The notes: generated by a model from the sequence alone, not told the origin. Counted from the first letter of the stretch, positions 53,252 through 61,807 are shown. The stretch: DNA of 64,000 bases from Antiquaquibacter oligotrophicus (GCF_020535405.1 NZ_CP085036.1:496001-560000); one strand, 5' to 3'. Program-made: numbers and translations.

Positions 53252-54169
53252 GTGGGTTCGACAGCCGTCGTTGTTGTGTCGGGCGGGGACGCCGTCAGTC
53301 CATTCACGACTCCCACCGACGCCTGCTCGATTGGGCTCGCGGCAGGCAACACCGACACCGCCATCCGCGAGTACTTGCTGAATCAGGGTCACGAGGTCTT
53401 CACGTCACCGGCGATGAACGCTCGAGGACCCGTCGTCGACCAACTGGGCGGGTTCGGAAAATTTGGGGGGATGCCCTTCGAGCTGCCTGCGCACCTGACC
53501 GTCAACTCGACCGGCGATATTGACCTCGCCGGTGAACATTTGGCGCGGTTCCTGGGTTACTTGGGCGACACGTACGGGGTGACGCAGCTCCATTTGGTCG
53601 CCCATTCGATGGGCGGGCTGTTCTCACGTGCGGCGATCAGCGTGCTGAAGGCGACCGAGTCCCCGCTGAGTGTCGCTTCGCTCACCACGTTGGGCACACC
53701 CTGGAACGGCTCCCTTGTTGGCGACTTCGTCGTCGGTGACGCAACCCTCCAGGACTGCGCGGGCGACCCGGCGACAGAGCGAGTCGTCACCGAGTTTCGC
53801 AAGCGTGCCGACGAGTTGCCGGTCGGTGCTGCCCAACAAGTGACCGCGCGCTATCTCGGCGGCCCGGACGGCTGGAACGAAGCCCAGAAAGGGGTGCTTG
53901 ACGACATCCCGGTCACGCTCATCGGCGGCAGCTATCTGCACGCTGCCGGCGAAAACCGTTACTGGCCCCACGACGGTTTCGTCTCGGAGTGGAGCGCGCT
54001 TGCGACGGATGTTTCGACCGAGGTGCTGGCGCATCGAACTACCCACTCGTTCCCCCTTACGCACAGCATCTTCACCTCCGACCTCCTGGGTCTGCCGTGG
54101 GAAACCGCCATGACGTGGAACTCCGAGGTACTCGAGCTCGTGCACACCGCGATCACCGCGGCGCGCTAG
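53252..54169 (+). CDS. alpha/beta-hydrolase, lipase-like
   Basis: The 305-residue protein has a nucleophile elbow HSMGG near residue 132 (LHLVAHSMGGLFSRAAI), a LGTPWNGS segment as in triacylglycerol lipases and a C-terminal His in THSIFTSDLLG. It lacks a signal peptide. Substrate unknown (ester or acylglycerol likely). GAGGAGGA lies just before the GTG start. It is the only plus-strand gene between the two halves of the tad pilus locus and ends directly against the convergent tadC-like gene. Confidence 0.76.
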   Translation: MGSTAVVVVSGGDAVSPFTTPTDACSIGLAAGNTDTAIREYLLNQGHEVFTSPAMNARGPVVDQLGGFGKFGGMPFELPAHLTVNSTGDIDLAGEHLARFLGYLGDTYGVTQLHLVAHSMGGLFSRAAISVLKATESPLSVASLTTLGTPWNGSLVGDFVVGDATLQDCAGDPATERVVTEFRKRADELPVGAAQQVTARYLGGPDGWNEAQKGVLDDIPVTLIGGSYLHAAGENRYWPHDGFVSEWSALATDVSTEVLAHRTTHSFPLTHSIFTSDLLGLPWETAMTWNSEVLELVHTAITAAR

Positions 54170-55081
54170 TCAGAACCCCACCCTGAGGGCGACCAACCCA
54201 GGGAACACGGCGAAGAGCACCGTGACCGGCAGCACCCCGAACACCAACGGGAACAGCATGGCGATCTCGCGCCTGCCTGCGGCCTCGAGCTCTTTGCGGT
54301 ACTGCGCGTCGCGCGCCTCCTGCGCCTGAGCGCGCAGCACCTCGGTCACGGGTGCTCCGCGCTCAGCCGCCGCCGCGAGCTGGTCGACGCAACGGGTGAA
54401 CGCGGGCAGGTCTAGGTCACGAGCGAGCATGTGCAACGAGCGGGCGAGCGTGAGTCCGGCCGCGACATCCGTCACGACGATCGACAGCTCACGCGCCATC
54501 TCTCCGCTGCCGTAGACCGCGATACGGCGGATGGCGCCCAGGATGCCCTCACCCGCCGTCAGGCTCAGCGCAAGAAACTCGAGCACCGACGGAAGCTCCG
54601 CGTCCAGCCGCGCAAGCCGGCGGGACGCCGCGCGGGCCAGGGCCGCTCTCGGAGCCAGTACACCGACCGCGAGCCCCGCAGCGCCGAGGAGGGACGCGGC
54701 TGGGACTGACACCCCGGGGATGCTGAGGGATGTCGCCGTTCCCACGCAGACGCCGACCACGGCAGCGACCGCTTGCTGCGAGCGGACCCGAATTAGCGAG
54801 GCACCCGTGCCACTCTGCCGCGCCAGTCGAGCAATGAGTGCGTCTCCACCGGCGACCGCACCCCAGCGAGAAAACAACCTCGTCAGTGGGAGGACACCTT
54901 TGGCTCCGGGCGCGGCCGACCGAAGCATCGCTCTGGCGTCGGCCGAAACATCCGCCGCGTATGGCGCCAGGCGCCGTAGTACACGCCGCGGTCGCCAGCG
55001 GGGAAAAAAGCTGAGCACGCACCATGCACCGATGGCAAAAACGATGCCAGTGACCACGCCCCACGCCTGGAGTGAGGTCAT
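54170..55081 (-). CDS. TadC-like type II secretion F-domain pilus protein
   Basis: The 303-residue membrane protein has the T2SSF domain (LDAELPSVLEFLALSLTAGEGILGAIRRIA near residue 130, ARSLHMLARDLDLPAFTRCVDQLAAAAERGAPVTEVL near 195) and a C-terminal AGRREIAMLFPLVFGVLPVTVLFAVFPG anchor, as in TadC. It is an inner-membrane platform for Flp pilus assembly. Upstream in-frame residues are shadow coding of tadB; the ATG at 55081 overlaps the tadB stop. Confidence 0.85.
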   Translation of the reverse strand: MTSLQAWGVVTGIVFAIGAWCVLSFFPRWRPRRVLRRLAPYAADVSADARAMLRSAAPGAKGVLPLTRLFSRWGAVAGGDALIARLARQSGTGASLIRVRSQQAVAAVVGVCVGTATSLSIPGVSVPAASLLGAAGLAVGVLAPRAALARAASRRLARLDAELPSVLEFLALSLTAGEGILGAIRRIAVYGSGEMARELSIVVTDVAAGLTLARSLHMLARDLDLPAFTRCVDQLAAAAERGAPVTEVLRAQAQEARDAQYRKELEAAGRREIAMLFPLVFGVLPVTVLFAVFPGLVALRVGF

Positions 55082-55929
55082 GCGAACCATCGACGTTCGC
55101 GCGACGGCGTGCCAATACGGATCATCACGGCGTAGGCGATCGCGGTGAGAGCGAGACCACCCAGCACAAGCACAATGCCCTCCCCCGTGTTGTACGCGGC
55201 CGCCGCCTCCGGCCGCATGCTGAGGAGAACGAGCACGACCCACGGAGCCGCCACTCCGAGCCGGGCGGCTCCAACAATCCACGATCGTCGAGCGGCCACC
55301 TCAGATCTGATAGCGAACTCCTGGCGCACGTCGACGGCCAACGAGCGCAACACTCCCGGGAGGCCCGTGCCGCCGACCTCCCTACCCAGCCGCAGTGTCT
55401 CGAGGACCCGATCGGCGACGGGGTCGGCGGCCTCCCGCTTCGCAGCGTCGATGGACGCCGAGAAGTCGCCGGATGCCCGGACCACTCTCTCGCTCGCGCC
55501 GAAAGCCGCACGGGCGGCAACCGGCCCGGTGGCGGCGACTTCCGCGATGGCGTCGGGCACGGTCATGCCCGATCGGATCGCTGAAACGAGGAGGTCGATG
55601 ACGTCGGGCCAGAGTGCACGATGCCCGTCCGCGACCTGACGACCCCGACGCCCCACCGCCCATATGGGCGCCGCGAATCCGACAAGGCCGCTGGCCACCG
55701 CGAGCGGTACGACGCCGAGCAACGCGAATGCCGCCGCCGAGAGCGCAACACCCGTCGCAAGACACAACCCAAGAAGAACAACCGGATGCATGCTCCCGAG
55801 GCCCACCCGCTCCGTCGCGACACGCAGAAGCCCCCGTCGATCCTGGGCGCCAGCTGTCTGGGGCCAGAGAACGGGTGCAAGACAGAGCAGCAGTCCCGTA
55901 CCGAAGGCAAGCCCGAGCCACGCGCTCAC
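55078..55929 (-). CDS. TadB-like type II secretion F-domain pilus protein
   Basis: The 283-residue protein has four membrane segments and the T2SSF motif LWPDVIDLLVSAIRSGMTVPDAIAEVA near residue 105, followed by ETLRLGREVGGTGLPGVLRSLA near 178. Together with TadC it forms the inner-membrane platform. GTG 55929 overlaps the tadA stop (GTGA). Confidence 0.85.
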   Translation of the reverse strand: MSAWLGLAFGTGLLLCLAPVLWPQTAGAQDRRGLLRVATERVGLGSMHPVVLLGLCLATGVALSAAAFALLGVVPLAVASGLVGFAAPIWAVGRRGRQVADGHRALWPDVIDLLVSAIRSGMTVPDAIAEVAATGPVAARAAFGASERVVRASGDFSASIDAAKREAADPVADRVLETLRLGREVGGTGLPGVLRSLAVDVRQEFAIRSEVAARRSWIVGAARLGVAAPWVVLVLLSMRPEAAAAYNTGEGIVLVLGGLALTAIAYAVMIRIGTPSRERRWFA

Positions 55930-57134
55930 CGGTGCTCCAACAGCGCCCGGATGTCGAGGCCTGCCGAGTCAAACTTCGACGTTCGAGTTGGGGCCACGCC
56001 TGTCGCCTCGAGCTGACCACGATCTCGGCGGAAGAGCGACTCGACTTCTCTTCCGGAACCGGTGAGCGCGACGATCTCGTCGACGCTGCGATGTCCACTC
56101 CGATCGATTGTGCAGTGCACCACAACGTCGACGACCGCCGCGACCGTCGACGTGACGAAGGGGATGTCGACGTTGCCTCCCGCAAGCAGCGCGAGCGTGG
56201 AAAGTTTGGCGAGGGCATCCTGGGCACCGTTGGCGTGAATGCTCGAGATGCCCGGCACACCAGAGTTCAGGGCGATGAGAAGGTCGAACGCTTCGGCTCC
56301 CCTCACTTCACCGAGCGCAATACGATCCGGCCGCATGCGCAGCGATTCGCGCACGAGGTGGCGAAGGGTGATCTCGCCCGAGCCCTCGAGGCTGGGTTGT
56401 CGGCACTGGAGCGCCACCCAGTCGTCGATGGCCGGCGCAAGTTCGAAGGTCTCCTCAACCGTGACGACGCGACTGTGGGCCGGTCCAGCGCCGAGAAGAG
56501 CACCGATCAGGGTCGTTTTGCCGGTGTGGGTTGCCCCAGAAACGAGGATGTTGGCGCCGGCGATCATGCTCATGCGCAGAAACTCCCCGGCGTGCCGCGT
56601 CAGGGCGCCTTCGCGAACCAACGAGTTGAGGGTGCGTACTCGAGGCACGAACTTACGGATGTTGATCGCCCAGTGCCGCGCCGTCACCTCCGGAATCACG
56701 ACGTGCAGGCGTGAACCGTCTGGCAGTGACGCGTCGACGAAGGGGGAACTCAGGTCTAGTCGACGACCGGTTGTGGCGAGCATCCGTTCCACGAGGTCAC
56801 GCACAGTGTCGGAGGTGAGCTCGATCGGAGCATTCGCTTTCACACCACCTCGCGCCACGAAGATCGTGTCGGGAGCATTAATCCAGATCTCCTCGATCTC
56901 GGGGTCGTCGAGGAGCGGTTGAAGCGCACCGAAGCCCGTGATCTGAGCCAGCACGTCGCGGCGTGTACCTGCTTCGTCGGGAAGGGTCGCGTCTACGTCG
57001 CCCAGGGCGTGCTCGCTGTAGCGGCGGACCTCTTCGCCCACGTACGCTGCCGCGGCTTGGGGGTCGAGCGTGACGCCGTCCCGTCGCACTCGAGCGCGAA
57101 CCCGCTCGGCTAGCTCATCGTGCAGTGGGGGCAT
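55926..57134 (-). CDS. TadA/CpaF-family pilus assembly ATPase
   Basis: The 402-residue ATPase drives Flp pilus extension. The N-terminal domain includes EIEEIWINAPDTIFVARGG near residue 80; the motor domain has Walker A GATHTGKTT near 200, an Asp box and Walker B IALGEVRGAEAFDLL near 272, and a His box near 297 (SIHAN). The Walker A reads GATHTGKT instead of the usual GGTGSGKT, still compatible with ATP binding. It heads the tadA-tadB-tadC block. Confidence 0.9.
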   Translation of the reverse strand: MPPLHDELAERVRARVRRDGVTLDPQAAAAYVGEEVRRYSEHALGDVDATLPDEAGTRRDVLAQITGFGALQPLLDDPEIEEIWINAPDTIFVARGGVKANAPIELTSDTVRDLVERMLATTGRRLDLSSPFVDASLPDGSRLHVVIPEVTARHWAINIRKFVPRVRTLNSLVREGALTRHAGEFLRMSMIAGANILVSGATHTGKTTLIGALLGAGPAHSRVVTVEETFELAPAIDDWVALQCRQPSLEGSGEITLRHLVRESLRMRPDRIALGEVRGAEAFDLLIALNSGVPGISSIHANGAQDALAKLSTLALLAGGNVDIPFVTSTVAAVVDVVVHCTIDRSGHRSVDEIVALTGSGREVESLFRRDRGQLEATGVAPTRTSKFDSAGLDIRALLEHR

Positions 57135-57188
57135 CGCCCGAGTGTGCGCGAGCGGCGCAACATTGTGCGGCCGCTCTCCACAGGGCTG

Positions 57189-57386
57189 CTACCAGCCGCC
57201 CTGCCGCGGAGCTTCTCCCCCGCCGATGCCGGTGAGGCTCGTGGCTGCGCCGAACCCCGTTCCGCCGTCGAGGGCGAACCCGATCGCGATTCCGACGATG
57301 AGCGCTCCGACCCCGACGACCCACACGATCCAGTAGCGCTCGAAGTGTTCGGCGACGGATGCTCGCAGCTGGAGGGCGGTGCTCAT
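57189..57386 (-). CDS. small single-span membrane protein
   Basis: This 65-residue frame has a short amphipathic N-terminus (ALQLRASVAEHFERYW), one transmembrane helix (IVWVVGVGALIVGIAIGFAL) and a Gly-rich tail. A TAGGCT box (57395-57400) ends 8 nt before its ATG, which supports expression as a leaderless mRNA. It may be the first gene of the tad operon, since tadA starts 55 bp further along. No homologue is recognised. Confidence 0.6.
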   Translation of the reverse strand: MSTALQLRASVAEHFERYWIVWVVGVGALIVGIAIGFALDGGTGFGAATSLTGIGGGEAPRQGGW

Positions 57387-57421
57387 GGCACAGCAGCCTA
57401 CGCCTTAAGCTGTTGGGGCCA

Positions 57422-57503
57422 GCGGAAGTGGTGAAATTGGCAGACACGCAGGATTTAGGTTCCTGTGCCCTAGGGCGTGCGGGTTCAAGTCCCGCCTTCC
57501 GCA
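57422..57503 (+). tRNA. tRNA-Leu (anticodon UAG)
   Basis: The acceptor stem GCGGAAG pairs with CTTCCGC, the anticodon stem CAGGA/TCCTG encloses TTTAGGT with anticodon TAG, a long variable arm follows (type II tRNA), and the T-arm GCGGGTTCAAGTCCCGC is intact. The UAG anticodon reads CUA and other CUN leucine codons. CCA is only partly encoded. Confidence 0.95.
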
Positions 57504-57542
57504 CCGAGCGACGGTCGGCCCGTCGGGCCGGGCGGCGCTCGG
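57504..57542 (+). terminator. hairpin terminator after tRNA-Leu
   Basis: CCGAGCG (57504-57510) pairs with CGCTCGG (57536-57542), and an inner CGGCCC/GGGCCG hairpin (57516-57530) lies in between, followed by TTCTG. It directly follows the tRNA and likely ends its transcript. Confidence 0.65.
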
Positions 57543-57628
57543 TTCTGAGGCGGGCGCGAAACGTACCGGGGCCCCCGCCGCGCAGTCCGACACAGCGCGA
57601 AGCGATGTGTCGGCGGCTCGGTGGGGAG

Positions 57629-57726
57629 GGGTTCAAGTCCCGCCTTCCGCACCGAGCGACGGCCGTGCCGGCGGGGAGGGGTTCAAGTCCCGCCTTCCGC
57701 ACCAGGGTTCAGGTCCCGCCTTCCGC
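57629..57726 (+). repeat. repeated copies of the tRNA-Leu 3' end (att-like)
   Basis: The T-arm and acceptor 3' half of the tRNA recur: GGGTTCAAGTCCCGCCTTCC and onward is identical to the tRNA at 57629-57662 (34 bp including the GAGCGACGG flank), at 57679-57704 (identical to the acceptor end and followed by a complete CCA), and at 57705-57726 with one change. The first two are spaced 50 bp apart in tandem with a shared GGGGAG lead. No complete tRNA can be folded from them. The region 57543-57628 between the tRNA terminator and the copies holds one more hairpin (CCGACAC/GTGTCGG, 57587-57613) and no gene. Confidence 0.85.
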
Positions 57727-57738
57727 GCAGCGAATAGC

Positions 57739-57746
57739 ATTAGTTT
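57739..57746 (-). promoter_or_regulatory. AAACTAAT motif upstream of the TetR gene
   Basis: The minus-strand octamer AAACTAAT lies about 45 bp upstream of the TetR start. The same octamer occurs upstream of both DMT exporter genes (58455-58462 and 61808-61815). It could be a half-site for the TetR regulator. The flanking AATAGC (57733-57738) and GCTATT (57754-57759) form a second, 6-bp inverted repeat around it. Confidence 0.4.
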
Positions 57747-57788
57747 TACGACGGCTATTTGCCGTGCAGCAGAAGTGCGAGGCAGGAC

Positions 57789-58403
57789 ATGGGACGACCT
57801 AAGGTTTCACTTCTCTCCCGGGAGCGCATTGCGCGTGCCGCACTGGAGGTCGCGGACGACCACGGCAGGCTGACGCTCACCCAGCTGGCGAAGCATCTCG
57901 GGGTCACCTCGCCTTCGCTCTACAACTATGTTGGCGGACTCGATGAGGTCCTCGAGCTGATGCGCGAAACGATCCACCGGGAGCAGGGGCCGAAGATCGA
58001 TCGCTCATGGCCCTGGCAGGAGGTACTGCGCCACGTCGCGTACCACGACCGCAATTCGATCGGCCAGCATCCGTGGCTTGCTGCTGATCTCATGATCTCG
58101 GAGATGACGGCCGAGGAGCCGATCGCATCCGTCGTCGACTTCGCTGAGGTGCTTCGCGGTGCCGGATTCACGTCAGAGGAGGTCTACCAGGTCATCGGCA
58201 CTGTCGATCTTCTCACCGCGGGGGGTGCTCTCGACCTGGGTGCACCCGATCAGGTTTTCCCGGTCGAGACCGAGTCCGCTGACCATGCCCTTGGCGAGTC
58301 ATTGCGCGCCAATCCGAAGGGGCGCGGTCGCGCAGATGCGGTCTTCGACTTCGCCGTGGAGTCTCTGATCTCTGCTCTCGAGCTGCGCTTGGCGTCGCGC
58401 TAG
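57789..58403 (+). CDS. TetR-family transcriptional regulator
   Basis: The 204-residue protein has an N-terminal TetR helix-turn-helix (RIARAALEVADDHGRLTLTQLAKHLGVTSPSLYNYVGGLDEVLELM, here described in part) and a C-terminal helical ligand domain like the TetR_C family. It probably represses a nearby transporter; the DMT gene at 58536 starts 132 bp downstream and carries the AAACTAAT motif in its promoter. ATG 57789, preceded by GAGGCAGGA, is chosen over ATG 57759. Confidence 0.9.
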   Translation: MGRPKVSLLSRERIARAALEVADDHGRLTLTQLAKHLGVTSPSLYNYVGGLDEVLELMRETIHREQGPKIDRSWPWQEVLRHVAYHDRNSIGQHPWLAADLMISEMTAEEPIASVVDFAEVLRGAGFTSEEVYQVIGTVDLLTAGGALDLGAPDQVFPVETESADHALGESLRANPKGRGRADAVFDFAVESLISALELRLASR

Positions 58404-58413
58404 CGCCGAACCC

Positions 58414-58443
58414 GCCGTGGCATGTCGATGCCACGGCATTTTT
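58414..58443 (+). terminator. Rho-independent terminator after the TetR gene
   Basis: GCCGTGGCAT (58414-58423) pairs perfectly with ATGCCACGGC (58428-58437) around a 4-nt loop, followed by A and five T. A textbook terminator, 10 bp after the TetR stop. Confidence 0.88.
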
Positions 58444-58454
58444 CGGCTCTTCAC

Positions 58455-58479
58455 AAACTAATTGTCTTTGTTTTAGTGT
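58455..58479 (+). promoter_or_regulatory. promoter and AAACTAAT motif of the DMT gene
   Basis: AAACTAAT (58455-58462) is followed after 11 nt by TAGTGT (58474-58479), a possible -10. ACTAA and TTAGT around the spacer form an imperfect dyad. A leader of about 50 nt with a GAAAGG ribosome-binding site leads to the ATG at 58536. Confidence 0.4.
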
Positions 58480-58535
58480 CGTGACGAACCTTCGGCTCTT
58501 GCCTCACACTTCTTCCGCCTCGTGAAAGGCCAATC

Positions 58536-59567
58536 ATGATCGCAGTACTCTTCGGCGCGCTCAGCGCCGTATTCTTCGGAGCCGGAGACTTCGTCGGCGG
58601 CTTCGCGTCTCGACGCGTCACAGCGATGCTCGTAACCGGCCTTGCCGCTCTGGCCGGGGTCATCGCGCTCACGATCGCGGCCCCGTTCGACGGCGGCGTG
58701 TGGCACGCCGAGACCTGGGCGGGCGGCGTTGGGACGGGCATCACCTCGTGCCTGGGCATCTGGCTCCTCTATTCGGCATACTCCGTCGGCCCCATGACAA
58801 CCCTCGCGCCGGCCGTTGCGATCGTCTCCACGCTGGTGCCGATGGCCGCGGGCCTTCTCACGGGCGAGACCTTCAGTTCCCTCGGATGGGCATCCGTCGC
58901 AATAGGACTCATAGCGATCGCACTCGTTGCAGCGGCCCCGGATTCTCGTGCCTCGAAAGCCCGCCCCATCGACATGGTTAAAGCCTCTGTGGCGGGAGCG
59001 TTTCTCGGACTCTTTTACATTTATCTGGACGGCGGGTTCGGCAACGTCTACGTAGACGAAGCAGGACTCACGCCGATCATGGCCAACCGCATCACCTGCG
59101 TCGTCATTGCTTTCCTCGTCGTCGCCCTCCTGGCCGCGCGCGGCCGACGGATCCTCGTGGACGAGCGATTGACTCAGACGAAGCCTCCGCTTCGCTTCAC
59201 CGTCGGCACCTCATCCCGCGGCCCGGCCGTTGTCGAACCCACGAATGCGCTTCCCGCAGCAACCGCGACCCTCACGCGCGAGCGTCCGACCGCGAGCGCG
59301 GCCAACAGGTCGAAGGTCAAGCGCATCGTGCTCGCATCCGCTGTCGGCCTCGCGATGCTCAGCGGCACCTTCGATGCCACTGCCAACGCTCTTTTCACTG
59401 TCGGTCTCGGCTTCGGCGATCTCGCTGTGCTGTCGGTCGTGAGCGGCTTCTACCCGGCCGTCACCATCGGGCTCGCGTTTCTGATCCTCCGGGAGCGACC
59501 CAACCGCCTGCAGACCGTCGGCATCGTGCTCTCCCTCATCGCCCTCGTCGGCATCTCGCTCGCGTGA
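58536..59567 (+). CDS. DMT-superfamily (EamA) transporter
   Basis: The 343-residue protein has ten transmembrane segments in two EamA repeats: FGALSAVFFGAGDFVGGFA at the N-terminus and AMLSGTFDATANALFTVGL near residue 270. Between them is an unusually long cytoplasmic loop (residues about 205-260, rich in Arg, Thr and Pro). EamA proteins export amino acids or other metabolites. It is preceded by the TetR gene and may be its target. Confidence 0.86.
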   Translation: MIAVLFGALSAVFFGAGDFVGGFASRRVTAMLVTGLAALAGVIALTIAAPFDGGVWHAETWAGGVGTGITSCLGIWLLYSAYSVGPMTTLAPAVAIVSTLVPMAAGLLTGETFSSLGWASVAIGLIAIALVAAAPDSRASKARPIDMVKASVAGAFLGLFYIYLDGGFGNVYVDEAGLTPIMANRITCVVIAFLVVALLAARGRRILVDERLTQTKPPLRFTVGTSSRGPAVVEPTNALPAATATLTRERPTASAANRSKVKRIVLASAVGLAMLSGTFDATANALFTVGLGFGDLAVLSVVSGFYPAVTIGLAFLILRERPNRLQTVGIVLSLIALVGISLA

Positions 59568-59569
59568 TA

Positions 59570-59712
59570 ATGAGCCTGTACTCGGTTCCTCCCGAGATCT
59601 CCGCCCGCATTAGCGCCCTCGAAAGCCTCGTCTTCGAGCTCTCCAGCTCGGGATCACCCTGCAGGATGCCACGCTGAGGGTGGACGGCTATCTGCGTTCA
59701 CTCGGGCGCTGA
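59570..59712 (+). pseudogene. small frameshifted ORF
   Basis: ATG 59570 opens a frame reading MSLYSVPPEISARISALESL and onward until TGA at 59675-59677 (35 codons). The neighbouring frame from about 59645 reads LQLGITLQDATLRVDGYLRS and stops at 59710. Joined by a single-base shift the two would make one plausible helical protein of about 46 residues. It could be a decayed gene, a base error in the sequence or coincidence. Confidence 0.4.
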
Positions 59713-59739
59713 CCGCGCGCTCCTCCGCCGACGACGGCT

Positions 59740-60840
59740 TCAGGCCGTGGGCTGCTGCTGAGTGATGCAGTGGATACCGCCGCCGAGCGCGAAGATGGGC
59801 CGCGCATCGATTCCGATGACCTGGCGACCCGGGTAGGCGTCCCGCAGGATTCCACGTGCCACCGAATCATGGGGGTCGTCGAACTCCCCCATGATGACGG
59901 CGCCGTTCACGACGGCGTGATTGGCGTAGTTGTAGTCCACCCACCCCTCCGCGTCGCGGAGCACGGTAGGCGCGGGAAGCGAGACCGTCGTCAGAGGTAC
60001 ACCCGAAGCATCCCGCTCGCCCGACAGTCGCGCGTGTAGCGCCATCGAAACCGAGCGGTCCGGATGCCCGTCGTCTCGCTGATCGTGCACGAGAAGCACG
60101 CCGGGCTCGCTGAAAGTCGCCATCATGTCGACGTGACCTCGGGTGCCGAGTGGCCCGTAGTCGCGCGTGAGACCGCGTTCGATCCAGATCACGCGACGCG
60201 CACCGATGGTGCGCTCGAGCTCGGCTTCGACGTTCTCGCGGCTCCAGCCGGGGTTGCGGCGAGGGTCGAGCTGCACCGTTGCGGTGACGAGCGCGGTACC
60301 CCGACCGTCGACGTGGATGCCGCCACCTTCGTTGACCATGCTCGAGTGCAGCACGGGAGCATCAGCGAAACCCGCAACGCGAGCAGCGATCGCGTTGTCT
60401 GCAGCGGTTTCGGCGAGTTCCAGCCCACCCCACGCATTGAACTGCCAGTTCACGGCCGGGGTAACTCCAGGGCGCGTGCTGTCGCGCACGAACGTCGGGC
60501 CGCTGTCGCGCATCCATGCGTCATCGACAGGCACGACGTGGCGCTCAATGATGTCGGAGAGGTAGCGGCGAGCAACCTGTTCCTGGCTGGGTTCGACGAG
60601 AATCGAGACCGCCTGAAACGCGGCGATGGCGTGAGCCACGTCGGCCCATGCCCGCCACACCGCTTCGACTGGTGCGTACGTACCATCGAGCATGTAGTCG
60701 GCCGCGGGCCAGATCATCCACGTCCGCACCTGCGGTGAGCACTCGTGTGGCATGACGTAACGCGGGTGCGCGTTCTCGCCCGACTCGGGCGCGTGTGAAG
60801 CTAGCGCTCTTTCTTGCCTTGAGGCGGTCGGTGCCGTCAC
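59740..60840 (-). CDS. agmatine deiminase-like (peptidyl-arginine deiminase family) enzyme
   Basis: The 366-residue protein has the guanidino-modifying-enzyme fold features: AWMRDSGPTFV near residue 109, VNEGGGIHVDGRGT near 168 (Glu/Gly-rich motif), the His in GTRGHVDMMATF near 231, and the catalytic Cys in GGGIHCITQQQP at the C-terminus. Agmatine deiminases convert agmatine to N-carbamoylputrescine and end in just this form. It starts at GTG 60840, overlapping the stop of the DMT exporter gene, so the two form an operon. Upstream in-frame residues 1-20 are not conserved and the start is approximate. Confidence 0.85.
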   Translation of the reverse strand: MTAPTASRQERALASHAPESGENAHPRYVMPHECSPQVRTWMIWPAADYMLDGTYAPVEAVWRAWADVAHAIAAFQAVSILVEPSQEQVARRYLSDIIERHVVPVDDAWMRDSGPTFVRDSTRPGVTPAVNWQFNAWGGLELAETAADNAIAARVAGFADAPVLHSSMVNEGGGIHVDGRGTALVTATVQLDPRRNPGWSRENVEAELERTIGARRVIWIERGLTRDYGPLGTRGHVDMMATFSEPGVLLVHDQRDDGHPDRSVSMALHARLSGERDASGVPLTTVSLPAPTVLRDAEGWVDYNYANHAVVNGAVIMGEFDDPHDSVARGILRDAYPGRQVIGIDARPIFALGGGIHCITQQQPTA

Positions 60841-61778
60841 AGCGCATGCCCCTCGATGGGCTTCGATTCATGAACCACGCCTCGCGTTCGCTTCGCCGAC
60901 GCAGTGTTGCGAGTGAAGGTGGCGAGGCCACCGGCCACGGAGACGCACACCATTCCGACAAGCGTGATGCCGTCGAGGTGTTCGCCGAGGGTGGTCGCGC
61001 CAATGATGGCGGCGAGAACGGGGTCGAGGGAGAGAAGGATCGCCACCGCGCGGGCTCCGGCGACCTTGACAGCAAGGAAGTCGACAGAGAACGCGAGCAC
61101 CACCCCGAGAAGCGCTGATGCGGCGAGGATCGGCAGATCGCCGAGAACTACTGAGCCGGCCGCGGTGACCGCGAACGGAGAGGTCACGGCTGCAGCGACA
61201 CAGAGAGCGAGGGCGAGTTCCGGCGAGCCCCCTCCGCGTCGCCCAATACGATCAGCGATCACGATGTAGCCGGCGAGCGACGCTGCGGCGAGAGCGCCGC
61301 AGACGATTCCCACCATGTCGAACGTTGCGGTTGGCCGAACAATCAGGATGATCCCGACGAGTCCGATGATCGCAAACAGCGCTTGTCGCGGCCTGCGTGA
61401 TGCGAGCAGCGCGATGGCGAATGGGCCGAGGAACTCCATGGTGATAGCTACGCCGAGGGGCAGGAAGGACAGCGCCTGGTACATGAACACGTTCATGGCG
61501 GCGATGGAGAGGCCGTAAAGCACTATCGAAAACCACTCCGCTCGACTGCGGCCAGCAATTCGCGGCCTCATAAGGAGGAGCATGACCAGGGCGGCGATGG
61601 CGAAACGCAGTCCACTCACCCCCAGCGGGCCGAGACGGTCGAACAGCGAGTGGCTGAGCGCCGCTGAGATCTGCACACTCGACGACGCGAGTACTACGAG
61701 AACCGTGCCGAGGAGCGCACGCGAGGTCGCGCGGGACTGGATGACGTTGAGCACGAGGGTGCGAACTGACGGGGACAT
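60837..61778 (-). CDS. DMT-superfamily (EamA/RhtA-like) exporter
   Basis: The 313-residue protein has ten transmembrane segments with the RhtA-like features SSSVQISAALSHSLFDRLGPLGVSGLRF near residue 31 and VALLLSLDPVLAAIIGATTLGEHL-type text near 265 (exact wording given only in part). RhtA exports threonine, homoserine and related amino acids. It is translationally coupled to the agmatine deiminase-like gene. GGAGAG precedes the ATG, and the AAACTAAT motif lies upstream. Confidence 0.86.
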   Translation of the reverse strand: MSPSVRTLVLNVIQSRATSRALLGTVLVVLASSSVQISAALSHSLFDRLGPLGVSGLRFAIAALVMLLLMRPRIAGRSRAEWFSIVLYGLSIAAMNVFMYQALSFLPLGVAITMEFLGPFAIALLASRRPRQALFAIIGLVGIILIVRPTATFDMVGIVCGALAAASLAGYIVIADRIGRRGGGSPELALALCVAAAVTSPFAVTAAGSVVLGDLPILAASALLGVVLAFSVDFLAVKVAGARAVAILLSLDPVLAAIIGATTLGEHLDGITLVGMVCVSVAGGLATFTRNTASAKRTRGVVHESKPIEGHAL

Positions 61779-61807
61779 GGCGGCCTCTCTCCGATATCTG
61801 CATCCCT

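Noticed and set aside
57629..57726. Additional tRNA genes next to tRNA-Leu
   Set aside because: Only the T-arm and acceptor 3' strand are repeated; D-arm and anticodon arms are absent, so no cloverleaf can form.
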